Origin: Rutidosis leptorrhynchoides | Taxonomy: Eukaryota; Streptophyta; Magnoliopsida; Asterales; Asteraceae | DNA length: 64,000 nucleotides | Assembly (NCBI RefSeq): GCF_046630445.1 | Contig: NC_092338.1 | Coordinates: 204,011,501-204,075,500, forward strand | Direction of reading: 5' to 3' | Part shown: one piece after another, positions 1-12,791 of the stretch | Layout: the number at the start of each line of letters is the position of its first letter | Position numbering within the stretch: position 1 is the stretch's first letter | Translations under genes and position numbers: made by a program | Notes under the pieces: generated by a model | What the model saw: the letters and a program-made list of their open reading frames with translations, nothing else | Databases searched by the model: none | What the model was told of the DNA's origin: nothing

Positions 1-1395
1 TGATTCACTCAAAACGGATTTAAAATGAAGAAGTTATGGGTAAAATAAGATTGGATAATTTTTCTCATTTTAGCTACGTGAAAATTGGTAACAAATCTAT
101 TCCAACCATAACTTAATCAACTTGTATTGTATATTATGTAATCTTGAGATACCATAGACACGTATACAATGTTTCGACCTATCATGTCGACACATCTATA
201 TATATTTCGGAACAACCATAGACACTCTATATGTGAATGTTGGAGTTAGCTATACAGGGTTGAGATTGATTCCAAAATATATATAGTTTGAGTTGTGATC
301 AATACTGAGATACGTATACACTGGGTCGTGGATTGATTCAAGATAATATTTATCGATTTATTTCTGTACATCTAACTGTGGACAACTAGTTGTAGGCTAC
401 TAACGAGGACAGCTGACTTAATAAACTTAAAACATCAAAATATATTAAAAGTGTTGTAAATATATTTTGAACATACTTTGATATATATGTATATATTGTT
501 ATAGGTTCGTGAATCAACCAGTGGCCAAGTCTTACTTCCCGACGAAGTAAAAATCTGTGAAAGTGAGTTATAGTCCCACTTTTAAAATCTAATATTTTTG
601 GGATGAGAATACATGCAGGTTTTATAAATGATTTACAAAATAGACACATGTACGTGAAACTACATTCTATGGTTGAATTATCGAAATCGAATATGCCCCT
701 TTTTATTAAGTCTGGTAATCTAAGAATTAGGGAACAGACACCCTAATTGACGCGAATCCTAAACATAGATCTATTGGGCCTAACAAACCCCATCCAAAGT
801 ACCGGATGCTTTAGTACTTCGAAATTTATATCATATCCGAAGGGTGTCCCGGAATGATGGGGATATTTTTATATATGCATCTTGTTAATGTCGGTTACCA
901 GGTGTTCACCATATGAATGATTTTTATCTCAATGTATGGGATGTGTATTGAAATATGAAATCTTGTGGTCTATTATTATGATTTGATATATATAGGTTAA
1001 ACCTATAACTCACCAACATTTTTGTTGACGTTTTAAGCATGTTTATTCTCAGGTGATTATTAAGAGCTTCCGATGTCGCATACTTAAATAAGGATGAGAT
1101 TTGGAGTCCATGCTTGTATGATATTGTGTAAAAACTGCATTCAAGAAACTTATTTTGTTGTAACATATTTGTATTGTAAACCATTATGTAATGGTCGTGT
1201 GTAAACAGGATATTTTAGATTATCATTATTTGATAATCTACGTAAAGCTTTTTAAACCTTTATTGATGAAATAAAGGTTATGGTTTATTTTAAAATGAAT
1301 GCAGTCTTTGAAAAACGTCTCATATAGAGGTCAAAACCTCGCAACGAAATCAATTAATATGGAACGTTTTTAATCAATAAGAACGGGACATTTCA
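1..1395 (+). mobile_element. LTR-A: 3' part of a long Ty3-type LTR
   Basis: The segment ends in GGGACATTTCA, the 3' terminus shared by LTR-C and LTR-E of the same family, and it begins before the window. It is a close inverted copy of 5342 to about 6775. It contains the conserved block found in all related LTRs: a stem-loop at 1014-1027, then a TTATTCTCAGGT motif, then a tail reading ATATAGAGGTCAAAACCTCG. The next bases, CAAAT, would be its target duplication, but the other copy lies outside the window. The sequence beyond 1395 is the interrupted body of LTR-B in the opposite orientation, so A looks inserted in B. The short ORFs here are not credible genes. Confidence 0.75.
1014..1027 (+). 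other. Conserved LTR stem-loop (CAACA/TGTTG, TTTT loop)
   Basis: This is a five-base-pair inverted repeat with a four-base loop. It lies just upstream of the conserved AGCATGTTTATTCTCAGGT block. Related LTRs in the window keep the pairing while loop and stem bases vary. Confidence 0.6.
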
Positions 1396-3003
1396 CAAAT
1401 GGGCCCGAATCCTATACCCACCTATAATTTATATACGATATCTTTTAATACAGTAGACATTTCTCGTGTACGAAATCCTTTTTCATAAATCTTAGTAACC
1501 GTACACATATCTCGTGCACAAAAATAACATACACATAACCTATGTATAAAATCATTCTCTCGATATATAACATTCACTTTTCATTGCTTTCATAACTTGG
1601 CTTGGTAACCGACCTTAACATATAATGCGCATAATAATATCCCCAAAACAGAACATCTCGTCTATATAATAATCATATAAACTTCGAAGTACTAAACACC
1701 ACGCCCACTAGCCCTTCCGTCTAGTGAACATTCTGGGTGGGGGTGTTAAACCCGGTAGCTACCTTTAGGATTCGCGTCAATTAGGCGTGCACTAATTCTC
1801 AAAATTAGTGATGTTTCCTAATTCTTAGGTTACCAAGCAATAATAATCAGGGGGAAAATATTCATATCAATTGTGGCAATTATCACGTCCACATAATTCA
1901 ATGGTGGCAATTATCAAGTCCACATAATTCATTCGAGGAATGTTTTGCTTGTGTCTATCTCGTCAAACATTTATAAAAGCATTTTATGTATTCGCAGTTC
2001 AAAAATATATTTCAAAAGCATTTAATAAAGCAGTTGTAAAAACATCGTATGTATTCTCAGTCCCAAAAATATAAAGAGTAAAAGGGAGCAAAAGAACTCA
2101 CGATACTGTATTTTGTAGTAAAAATACATGACGGCATTGAACAAATGTAGGGTTGGTCTCGGATTCACGAACCTATATCAATTGTATATTTATTAACACA
2201 TATATTCGTAATTAATTAAATATATATATTGTTATTAGTGATATAATTTTTATATTAATAAATTATATACTTTTTCATTATTTAATTAGATGTATTTATT
2301 TTGTATATAAAAGTGTTAAGGTTGTTAAGTTACGTATGTTAAATATATTTTTATATATATTATTCGTTAGTTGAAACTAGTAATTGTAATAATACTGAAA
2401 TAATATTTGAAATGGTAAAAATGATAATATTGTTAATACTTAATATTACTAATAAAAATAATAATATTAATAATTTTATTAGTGATAGATATAATGTTGT
2501 TAATAATAATAACTATAAAAGTATTAGTTTTACTATTAATGATAGTTTTAATATTAAATCTTATATTAATGATACTAATAGTAGTTTTTAATAAAGTAAA
2601 AAAAATATTTATAGTATTAATGGTAATGAAAATAATCATTTTGATAATAATACTTCTTACTTAATAATAATAATTTTAACAATAATACTTATGTTTATAA
2701 TAGTAATTCCAATATTTATAAATTAATACTAATACTGCTGTTAATGAAAGTAATAATAAATTTTTTTATCTTCATAATAATAATCATAATCATAATAACG
2801 ATAATAACACTAAAATGATAACATCAATAATAATATTAATAATACTTATAATAACTAATGATAATAACAATAATAATAATAATACTTAAGGATGATACTA
2901 AAATGACAATAATATTCATAATACATATATTAATACTAATTATAACAATAATTATTATACTTTTAAATGTACATATGATAATAATAATTATAATACTAAC
3001 AAT

Positions 3004-3262
<259 letters not shown>

Positions 3263-5150
3263 TCTTTCTGAAATACATCCCTTCTAAATTTTATTTAAAC
3301 CATCCTTGTCTGTTTACACTCTCTTCTCTTTCTTTTTAACAGCAATCGATCAAGAAACCAAGTATCAATCAAAATAATCTTTAAAGGTTGAATTAAGATG
3401 TGGAAGCGAAACGAAATCAATCAGTTATTTATTGAATTGTTTTAACAGAAGCAAAAATAATAAAATAAAATAAAAATAAAAAAAATATATACAGCAACTG
3501 TAATCGAAGAAAAAAAATTTGTGGAATTCGATTCTTGATTTTAAATTCTGTAAACTTTTAGGTTGTAGTTACAACATGAAATAGCTTTAAAATCCTTCCT
3601 AAAAACTTTATTAAACATCAATTTAAACTGAAAATTCATGACAAACTCGAATTTGATCAAGAACACAGAGTTGACTTTAAAAAAACCAAAAGTTTGACTT
3701 CGAAATTCGTATTCAATAAGAAAAATTGGGAATTGATACTTTACAGGTAGATTGAGTGAGGGATTTCTGACAAAACTATGTTTATACATTTTGAAATTTA
3801 AATCGAATTCGTGTTTTTTGTAATTTGGGTTCAAAATAGAGGTAAATAAATGGGTTTCTTTCTTTCTGTAAAAAATTCGTTGGAAAAAAAAAATTGACAA
3901 GGGAATAATATAGAGTAGAGGCCGATTAATTGCTGTTAATAATAGTTTATTATGTAGAATTTAAAATACTTGGTAGCTTATTCGGATCCAAGAAGTATCG
4001 AACAAGAACAGTGTAAAGCAGATAGAGAAAAAAAGGACCCTGAGATCGACCCCTAACAGAATCTTGTTTGGTATAGAAAATTTAGGTCGACTTTTTTGAA
4101 TCAAGCAGATAAGGAGAAAAGTAAAAAAATATCCAGATTGTAATTTGTAACCGATTCAAGATTTTATCTGATATTACCAATTAATAAATTTATCTTTTAT
4201 TTGATATGTATTTATTATTATTAACTTATAAGTAATTACAAATATTATTATTGTTATTATTTATAATAATAATATTAATAAAAATGATAATAATATTCAT
4301 TGATAAAAATGTTAAAAATGATATTAATCTTATTGATAAAGAAAATAATAATAATGATAACTACAACAATAATAATGATTATAAAACAATGATAATAGAT
4401 ATATTAGTAATAATAATATAACAAATTACATGTATCAACTTCATATTTATATGTTATATAATAATATTAATAATACTAATATTGATAAAAGTAAAAATAA
4501 TGGTAATCATAATAATAATCATAATATTTATAATTCTTAGTAATAATTACACTAACAATATTTATAATATTAATACTTAATAATAACTGCAATAATAACT
4601 AATAGTTTTTAAATTTCAATTATAATATGTACACAAAACTATATAGATATTGATATTAGTATTAATAATGAATGTAATAATAAGGTTATTATGACAATTC
4701 TATCCTTAACTTGTATTTACATTTAATATATACAAATTATTCATTATGTAATATTTAATAATTATATATATGGTGACTCTTATTGAGTAATAAACTTTTA
4801 TATAAATATTACAATATACATATTATAATATATACTTATAGAAATCATATAAATTTATTTTAAGTATAACTTAATTACTTTATATCTTTTTTTATATTTA
4901 ATTTTAATATTTAAATTATATTTTATAATTTCATACTATACTATATACTTACATTATTATATATACATATTTATTTATATAAACAATTGTTCGTGAATCG
5001 TCGAGCATGGTCAAAGGTAATTGATTACATAAATATAGTTTCAAGGTTTTTGAGATTTTTTAACATTACAGACTTTGCTTATCGTGTTGGAAACATTAAA
5101 TCATCTAAAGATAAAGTTTAAATTTGGTCAGAAATTTCCGGGTCACTACA

Positions 5151-5341
5151 TACAACAACCGCTATGCTTCAGCGTGCACGTACGAAGTTTATATGCTTGG
5201 TGACTACACTAGCATGGTCTAGGACCGACAATGTACTAAGGGTTTAGTCAGATGTTTCGCTACGAAAGAATCCTCAGTCGGAATCCAAAGCTCGATAGAC
5301 TTACTTCAACCGGTGTGCCTCGATCGATCTTACGTTGTATC
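5151..5341 (-). mobile_element. Athila-1 3' LTR, fragment left of LTR-C
   Basis: This piece matches 16275-16464 of the right-hand Athila-1 LTR almost base for base. It is bounded by LTR-B at 5150 and by LTR-C at 5342. The last five bases, GTATC (5337-5341), recur at 8816-8820 after LTR-C, where the Athila LTR resumes. The portion equivalent to 15441-16274 must lie left of the window, beyond LTR-B. Confidence 0.85.
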
Positions 5342-8300
5342 TGAAATATCCCGTTCATATTGATTATAAACGTTCCATATTAATTGATTTCATTGCGAGG
5401 TTTTGACCTCTATATGAGACGTTTTTCAAAGACTACATTCATTTTTAAAACAACCATAACCTTTATTTTATCAATAAAGGTTTTAAAAGCATTACGTAGA
5501 TTATCAAATAATGATAATCTAAAATATATTGTTTACACATGACCATTACATAATGGTTTACAATAGAAATATATTACATCGACATATGTTTCTTGAATGC
5601 AGTTTTTACACAATATCATACAAACATGGACTGCAAATCTTGTCCTTATTTTAGTATGCAACAGCGGAAGCTCTTAGTATTCACCTGAGAATAAACATGA
5701 TTTAAACGTCAACAAAAATGTTGGTAAGTTATAGGTTTAACCTATATATATCAAATCGTAACAATAGACCACAAGATTTCATATTTCAATACACATCCCA
5801 TACATAGAGATAAAAATCATTCATATAGTGAACACCTGGTAACCGACATTAACAAGATGCATATATAAGAATATCCCCATCATTCCGGGACACCCTTCGG
5901 ATATGATATAAATTTCAAAGTACTAAAGCATCCGGTACTTTGGATGGGGTTTGTTAGGCCCAATAGATCTATCTTTAGGATTCGCGTCAATTAGGGTGTC
6001 TGTTCCCTAATTCTTAGATTACCAGACTTAATAAAAATGGGCATATTCGATTTCGATAATTCAATCATAGAATGTAGTTTCACGTACTTGTGTCTATTTT
6101 GTAAATCATTTATAAAACCTGCATGTATTCTCATCCCAAAAATATTAGATTTTAAAAGTGGGACTATAACTCACTTTCACAAATATTTCCTTCCTCGAAA
6201 ATAAGACTTGGCCACGGATCGATTCACGAACCTATACAAATATGTACATATATAGCAAAGTATGATCAAAATATAATTACCACCATTTTTATTATGTTTT
6301 AATGATTTGAGTATATTAAGTCTGCTGTCCTCGTTAATAACCTACAACTAGTTGTCCACAGTTAGATGTACAGAAATAAATCGATATATATTATCTTGAA
6401 TCAATCCACGACCCAGTGTATACACGTCTCAGGCTAGATCACAACTCAAAGTATATATATATATATATATATTTTTTTTGAAATCAACCTCAACCCTGTA
6501 TAGCTAACTCCAAATTACTGCATATAGAGTGTCTATGGTTGTTCCAAATAATATATATACATGGGTCGATATGATATGTCAAACCATTTGCATACATGTC
6601 TATGGTATCCCAAGATTACATAATATATTAGAATACATGTATAATACAATATAAGTTAGCTAGGATATGATTTGTATAGATTTGTTAAACATTTCTCGTA
6701 GCTAAAAAGATCAAAAATACCCAATCTTGTTTTACCCATAACTTCTTCATTTTAAATCCGTTTTGAGTGAATCAAATTGCTATGGTTACATATTGAACTC
6801 TAATTTAAGAATCCAAACAGAAAAAGTATAGGTTTATAGTCAGAAATTTAAGTTACATGTCAATTACTAAAGAGGTAGTCATTTCCATCGAAAGAACGAC
6901 ATCTTGATGACCATTTTGAAAAACATACTTTCACTTTGAGTTTAACCAAGATTTTTGAATATAGTTCATGTTCATATGAAAAATCATTTTCCCAGAAGAA
7001 CAACTTTTAAATCAAAGTTTATCATAGTTTTTAATTATCCAAACCAAAACAGCCCCCGGTTTCACTACCACGGCGTATATCCGATTTTATGGTGTTCATC
7101 GTGTTTTCAGGTTTTAAATCATTAAGTTAGCATATCATATATATATAGAACATGTGTTTAGTTGATTTTAAAAGTCAAGTTAGAAGGATTAACTTTTGTT
7201 TGCGAACAAGTTTAGAATTAACTAAACTATGTTCTAGTGATTACAAGTTTAAACCTTCGAATAAGATAGCTTTATATGTATGAATCGAATGATGTTATGA
7301 ACATCATTAATACCTCAAGTTTTCTGGATAAAACTACTGGAAATGAGAAAAATGGATCTAGCTTCAAAGGATCCTTGGATGGCTTGTAAGTTCTTGAAGC
7401 AGAATCATGACACGAAAACAGTTCAAGTAAGATTTTCACTCGAAATAAGATTGTTATAGTTGTAGAAATTGAATCAAAGTTTGAATATGAATATTAACTT
7501 GAATTAGAAATATAACATACTGTAAATAACAAAGGTTCCTTGATCTTAGATGATTACTTGGAATGAATTAGAAAGCTTGGAAGTAGACTTGCAAACTTGG
7601 AAATATTCTTGATTTTTATGAAACTATACTTATGGAATTTAAGAAGAACACTTAGAACTTGAAGATGGAACTTGATAGAGATCAATTAGATGAAGAAAAT
7701 TGAAGAATGAAAGTGTTTGTAGGTGTTTTTGGTCGTTGGTACATGGATTAGATATAAAGGATATGTAATTTTGTTTTCATGTAAATAAGTCATGAATGAT
7801 TACTAATATTTTTGTAATTTTATGAGATATTTCATGCTACTTGCAAAATGATGGTTCCCACATGTGTTAGGTGACTCACATGGGCTTCTAAGAGCTAATC
7901 ATTAGAGTGTATATACCAATAGTACATACATCTAAAAGCTGTGTATTGTACGACTACGAATACGGGTGCATACGAGTAGAATTGTTGATGAAACTGAACG
8001 AGGATTTAATTGTAAGCATTTTTGTTAAGTAGAAGTACTTTGATATGTGTCTTGAAGTCTTTCAAAAGTGTAAGAATACATATCAAAACACAACATGTAT
8101 ATACATTCTAATGGAGTCGTTAAGTCTTCGTTAGTCGTTACATGTAAGTGTTGTTTTGAAACCTTTAAGTTAACGATCTCAATTAATGTTGTTAACCCAA
8201 TATTTATTATATCAAATGCGATGTTAAATTATTATGTTATCATGATATTATGATGTATGAATATCTCTTAATATGATATATACATTAAAATATCGTTACA

Positions 8301-8815
8301 ATGATAATCGTTACATATAAGTCTCGTTTCGTAATTCTTGAGTTAGTAGTCTTGTTTTTACATATGTAGTTCATTGTTAACACACTTAATGATATATTTA
8401 AATATCATTTTATCATGTTAAATATAGTGTATCAATATCTTAATATGATACAAATGTATTTAGTAGACGTTATCATAACGATAATCGTTATATATATCAT
8501 TTCGAGTTTCTTAACTTAGTAATCTCATTTCTTATGTATATCACACATTGTTAATATACTTAGTGAGATACTTACTCATCATAATCTCATGTCAACCATA
8601 TATATATGTCTATATATACCAAAACATGTAGTTTATACAAATTTGTAACGTTCATGAATCGCTGGTCAACTTGGGTGATCAATTATCTATATGAAACTTA
8701 TTTCATTTTATCAAGTCTTAACAAGTTTGATTGCTTAACACGTTGGAAACATTTAGTCATATAAATATCAATCTCAATTAATATATATAAACATGGAAAA
8801 GTTCGGGTCACTACA
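5342..8815 (-). mobile_element. LTR-C: solo-LTR-like insertion with GTATC target duplication
   Basis: The plus-strand boundaries are TGAAATATCCC and GGGTCACTACA, so on the minus strand the element starts TGTAGTGACCC and ends GGGATATTTCA. It is flanked by a perfect five-base target duplication GTATC (5337-5341 and 8816-8820). The uninterrupted right LTR of Athila-1 has a single GTATC at this place, which proves insertion. At 3474 bp without coding capacity or a visible second LTR it is best read as a solo LTR of a long-LTR family. A shorter two-LTR non-autonomous element is less likely. The left 1.4 kb is an inverted copy of LTR-A. Confidence 0.85.
5710..5723 (-). other. Conserved LTR stem-loop in LTR-C
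   Basis: Minus strand CAACA-TTTT-TGTTG, the same stem and loop as in LTR-A, followed by the conserved TTATTCTCAGGT-like block. Confidence 0.6.
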
Positions 8816-9285
8816 GTATCCGATAGACTTCTCTTACCAAGGGGTGACACAGATAGTGTACTCTGAATCGGGGTTCGCGATTTCCCAATAACAGAGCCTA
8901 TAACTAACTTCTATTAGTTGGAAAAGTGATTGAGTTTAAAGCATAATCGGAAAGCATTTCAACAGCATACACAGACCATAATATTATTTCGGCATTATAA
9001 CTGCTTACATCATAGAAAACACTAAAGATAACTACTCGCTAATCATGGCAACAATATCATAAAACATTATAAAAGATAAAGGATAGAATTACCAGTAGAT
9101 TAAATGAGTTCTGAATACAAAAGTGACAACTTCAAGACTCCAGACCGCTCCTAATACAATCTTCAGCATTCTTCTCCGGGTACTAGGTTTCCCGCACGGA
9201 GTCGAAGGCCTTGAGAGTATGACTAATATTGTACAAGAGAGAGAAAGAAGTGAATTGAAGTGTGTATTGGAACGAATGATAAAGA

Positions 9286-9297
9286 CCCTATAAATAG
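9286..9297 (-). promoter_or_regulatory. Candidate TATA box of Athila-1 3' LTR
   Basis: The minus strand reads CTATTTATAGGG about 20 bases downstream of the GC-rich repeat array. The right LTR has CTATTTAAAGGG at the same place (16947-16936). The plus strand reads TATAAATAG, but the element is transcribed on the minus strand. Confidence 0.45.
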
Positions 9298-9316
9298 ACT
9301 AGGAATTTTCCAAAAT

Positions 9317-9463
9317 ACGGCAGGCAGGCCGTATGGCAGCCCGTTTGGTGGCCCGTATTTGGCAGGCCGTTTTCCTGGCAGCCCGTATGGCAGGCCGCTT
9401 GGTGAGCCGTATTTGGAAGGCCATTTATATACTAGCAGGCCGTATGGCAGGAAGTACGGCAGG
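9317..9463 (-). repeat. GC-rich GGCAGGCCGTAT-type tandem repeats in LTR
   Basis: Units of roughly 12-24 bases built from GGCAGGCCG, GGCAGCCCG and GGTGGCCCG, separated by TATTT or TTTGGT. This is an island of high GC in AT-rich DNA. Copy number differs from the array in the right LTR (16968-17092). Confidence 0.85.
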
Positions 9464-9705
9464 CCATTTTTGATGCTGGTCAGCCTTGATTTACTGGATC
9501 GTAACTTGATTTCTTGTCTTTCACCGTTTTCGCTCTACAATCTTCGTTTTAGCTCCGATTCTCTTGATTCTTTTTGCACTGCCTTCGTAATTACTTGTTC
9601 TTCAATTCTAACTGACGAATTGGGTATTTTTCTGATAAAGTTGGAATCTTTGTTGTTTTTGGCCCTTAATACCGGGGTGAAAATGTGACTATTTAGCCGA
9701 TATCA

Positions 9706-9719
9706 AATATCCCACACTT
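9706..9719 (-). other. Athila-1 polypurine tract
   Basis: The minus strand reads AAGTGTGGGATATT directly before the LTR start TGATATCGG. The same tract with one base difference precedes the Athila LTR at 58152. It would prime plus-strand DNA synthesis. Confidence 0.8.
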
Positions 9720-11156
9720 AGACTTTGCTTGTCCTCAAGCAAACTCTCATTTCCATAAGAATCTTTTCGACATTTCTTTTCTAATAGCCTAAGCGGTTTA
9801 CCTTTATTATAAGAGCAAAAGATAAGATGAGTTATTTATGTTAGGATTGAAGTTATCTCTGCAAGCATGCGAGGAGGTTACATGACATAGGCTAGCTTTC
9901 ACGGGTCACTCGAATCAATCAAGTGTTTAGGTTTCCCTATAGATCTAAGAAATGAATACACTCATAGCCAGTCACGCTGCACCCATCGTCATAGGCTTGA
10001 TAAAGACTCAAATCCTTGCTGCTAATGCGAGAACGGTAGTAATCTCAGCTTTATAGGTCATTTTGTCAATGATGGGAAAGGAATTTTGGAGTGGTATTGA
10101 AGTGAAATAAAGGGTGATGTAGTCTTTATACAGACTTTTATTTGGATAGATAGGAGTGCTGAAGTATTTTGAGAAGCTCTTTTGAACTTTTCTTCAATTG
10201 ATAATTATTTTTGGTCGAGTTCTCTTTGGCGTTTCTCTTATTAAGTTCTGCTCCTTTTCTCAGAACTAATTTTTTTTTTTTTTTTTTTTGGAGACTTCAT
10301 CTCGAGAAACTTTTTGCCGGTAAACTTTTTCAAGACCTTTGCCATGATACTTGAGAGGTTTATAACATCGGGTTTTCGGAAGGAATCTCATTTTCTGGAT
10401 TTTTCGAGGAATAGTAAAGGTGATGTGGATGTGGTGGTGGAGTAGAAGAGTGGAGGTGCGGAAGGTTTATGTTTGACAAATGGCTAGCTATTTTGATTAC
10501 AACCGAATCACGTTTCGCTGCTTGGAGATGTAGATCTAAAGCAAGTTCTGATTCTGAGCACAGACATCGGCACTCTCAACGAAAAATAGTGAAGCATTAA
10601 AGATGAATGCTGGTCTTATTTGGGGTGCCTCACCATAATCAATTTAAGTCGATAATGCCTTAGTCATGCAATGCTCTATTAGAGATTTCAATCTAACAAG
10701 ATTTTCACCTTACTTAAGCCTTATTTTTATTAACAAACGTTTCAGGTTTTCAAAAATACTCTTTCGAAAAGGGTTTCTTTTGCAAAAATTTTGAAATTTG
10801 GCTTAAGGACTTGGAATCTTCGTAATGGGTTATTATAATATAGCATAAAAAGATTATACCAACATCCCACACTTAGACAAACATTTTCCTCAATGTTCCT
10901 AGTGTATCCCACACTTAGGAGTTTTAGTTGAAGATTTGGGAGTATTTGTCTAGTGTTTTAATTGAGTGTTATCCCACACCTAGTGATAATCTAGGATGTG
11001 GCATAGTTTGAATCTTGAGCTAGTAGCAAAAAGAAAGAAATACCCCTAGCAGATGCGGCTGGTTTCCAATCCTTGCATCTTTATCGGCTCATTTGTCGTT
11101 CTTTATTCTTCTACTCTACTTTATTGCACGGGTTGCCTCCCAAGAAGCGCTTTTGT
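9720..11156 (-). other. Athila-1 3' noncoding internal region
   Basis: There is no credible ORF. The sequence GCTTGAGGACAAGCAAAG (minus) adjoins the polypurine tract, and several CCCACACTTAG motifs lie near 10865-10980; both are typical of Athila-like 3' regions. A 19-base T run lies near 10271. Just after the 544-aa ORF the minus strand carries TTGGGAGGCAACCCG (near 11125-11140), a motif I associate with the end of coding sequence in Athila/Calypso-type elements. Confidence 0.6.
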
Positions 11157-12791
11157 TTAAGGTCGTTGGCTCGACCGTAGTGATGCTTCAAAAAGCAACA
11201 TTCCTCGCTGATGGTTGTGATCTTGGTCTTCTTGAGGGAATGTGAGTCTTAGTGGATAAATCCTGAGAAAGTGTCGGACCAATAGTGGTAACAGATCTGG
11301 TACTTCTCTTGAAGATCTTCTGAAAGATAAGTAGTGCGCAGTTTCGGCTCTTGATAAGTCTTGAAGTCCGATGAGGATATGATCCATGGCTCTGGTGGTT
11401 GACCCATGAATGTCAATCATAGAAGCAGTGCTGGTGTTGATTATTTCTCTGGTGGGATGCTCATTTCGGAGGTCTTCAAATAATGTTAGAAACTGTATCT
11501 TTAGAATTTCGAAGTCCTCGGAACATAGATCTCCACAGTAAGAGTCAGTAGCTTTGCACAGATTTACTAAGAGGCGAAGCTGAAAAGAAGTGAAGAGCAA
11601 TCCTGATCCGAGTATTAATTTCACCGTCTTTGAATATATCTCCCTACATCCACCTTTAAATGTGAAACTAGGATCCGTGGATTCTTGGAAGATACGTGAT
11701 ATCTGCTTAGTAACGTAGGTGGCAATGTTGACTCGGTCTGGTTCAAGATGAGAGAACGGATTGTTTCTCCTTGCTTCTTCCATAACAACGTCTCGTAGCT
11801 CTTTGATAATCATATCGGTGTGGTGATCAATGGTTACGTAAATTACTAGCCTCTCTGGTGTGCTTTTGAAATTATCTCTTTCCAAGAGAGCGAAAAAGCT
11901 GTAAATATTCTCGATCATTTGCAAGTCAGAGTGATAAGTCGGGCGTCCGGTGGAAAGATCCACATGCTTCCGGATGAGATTCAGTAGTGCTCGTTGGTTT
12001 CGTGAGAACGGAAGTGCAGATCCGGATAAGGCATTATAAACCTTAGAGTAAATGATCTTCTGATCTCGGTAGAATCTTGTCTCAAGAATAGTGTGAACCA
12101 CTGAATTGTGCTCTCGTTGCCTTTCTTCGTGATAGATATGATCGTGAAGAGAATTGATAAAGTCTTGAATGCGTTCTTCTAGGATTTCAACATCATTGTC
12201 TTCTCTTCGGAGATAGAGGTGGTGTTCTTCTCTGATAGCCATAATTTGTTCTGTTAAGCGTAGCGAAAAATTAATGGTTGATTTTCGGATGGCTTCGAGA
12301 ATGTCTTCAAATTCATCAGTATCGTTGATGAAAGTGATCATGTCTGCGTGTGTGGATATGACCGGAATTCGATCTGAAAAAGAGTGCGGCTCCCCTTGAT
12401 CTGGTTCAGTTGGAGAGTGTGAGTTATTTAGAATGTCTTCATGTTGCTCTTCCTCGTCATCATCGGTATATTGTTCCTCTGAGGATGCGTCTGATGAACG
12501 GGTTTCTTCAGTATTCTGATTCTCTAGTTTGACACTTGCAGGATCAATTTCTATGTCCCTAACCTCAACCTTATCGGTCTTCTTCTTGAAACGAATGATT
12601 AAACTGTGATCTACCGTCTCAAGCCTCATTATTTCCTCATGACGCTCAGTGCTTGGAGCGGGTATTGTCGTAGTTTCTTTTACGTCTTCCATTTCCTTTT
12701 CCTCTTCAGATTCCTCCTCTTTCTCTATTTCTTCGCTGGGATCCTCTTCTTCCATTTCTGGGTCGTCTACAGACTGTGATTCGACACCCAT
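11157..12791 (-). CDS. 544-aa repeat-built acidic ORF in Athila-1, function unknown
   Basis: The frame opens at an ATG in the gag-protease 3' flank and ends in TAA just before the conserved TTGGGAGGCAACCCG motif. Residues 1-140 are highly acidic and low in complexity (E, D, S runs). The rest is predicted mostly helical. Two segments align: one starts IYSK at residue 247 (then GSALPF, QRALLNL, SDLQMIENI), the other starts IYSK at 385 (then GSGLLF, QLRLLVNL, EDFEILKIQ), offset 137-138 residues. A weaker third copy of the DxEIL core lies at 200-217. I see no RT, RNase H, integrase or zinc-finger motif. It occupies the place where pol should continue, so Athila-1 looks non-autonomous. The frame is open for 1.6 kb although upstream gag has several stops. 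The start is uncertain because the protease frame overlaps its beginning. Confidence 0.6.
   Translation of the reverse strand: MGVESQSVDDPEMEEEDPSEEIEKEEESEEEKEMEDVKETTTIPAPSTERHEEIMRLETVDHSLIIRFKKKTDKVEVRDIEIDPASVKLENQNTEETRSSDASSEEQYTDDDEEEQHEDILNNSHSPTEPDQGEPHSFSDRIPVISTHADMITFINDTDEFEDILEAIRKSTINFSLRLTEQIMAIREEHHLYLRREDNDVEILEERIQDFINSLHDHIYHEERQREHNSVVHTILETRFYRDQKIIYSKVYNALSGSALPFSRNQRALLNLIRKHVDLSTGRPTYHSDLQMIENIYSFFALLERDNFKSTPERLVIYVTIDHHTDMIIKELRDVVMEEARRNNPFSHLEPDRVNIATYVTKQISRIFQESTDPSFTFKGGCREIYSKTVKLILGSGLLFTSFQLRLLVNLCKATDSYCGDLCSEDFEILKIQFLTLFEDLRNEHPTREIINTSTASMIDIHGSTTRAMDHILIGLQDLSRAETAHYLSFRRSSREVPDLLPLLVRHFLRIYPLRLTFPQEDQDHNHQRGMLLFEASLRSSQRP

Larger units (their letters stand above)
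8816..9705 (-). mobile_element. Athila-1 3' LTR, fragment right of LTR-C
   Basis: It matches 16460-17331 of the other Athila-1 LTR and ends with GCCGATATCA, the complement of the LTR start TGATATCGGC. The polypurine tract follows at once at 9706. It carries the GC-rich repeat array and a TATA-like box described separately. Compared with the right LTR it has extra repeat units near 9430-9460. The 142-aa ORF at 9260-9688 covers this repeat array and is not a credible gene. Confidence 0.88.

Noticed and set aside
9260..9688. 142-aa ORF rich in PYG/GR repeats
   Set aside because: Produced by the GC-rich LTR repeat array on the strand opposite to the element; the copy in the other LTR does not keep the frame.
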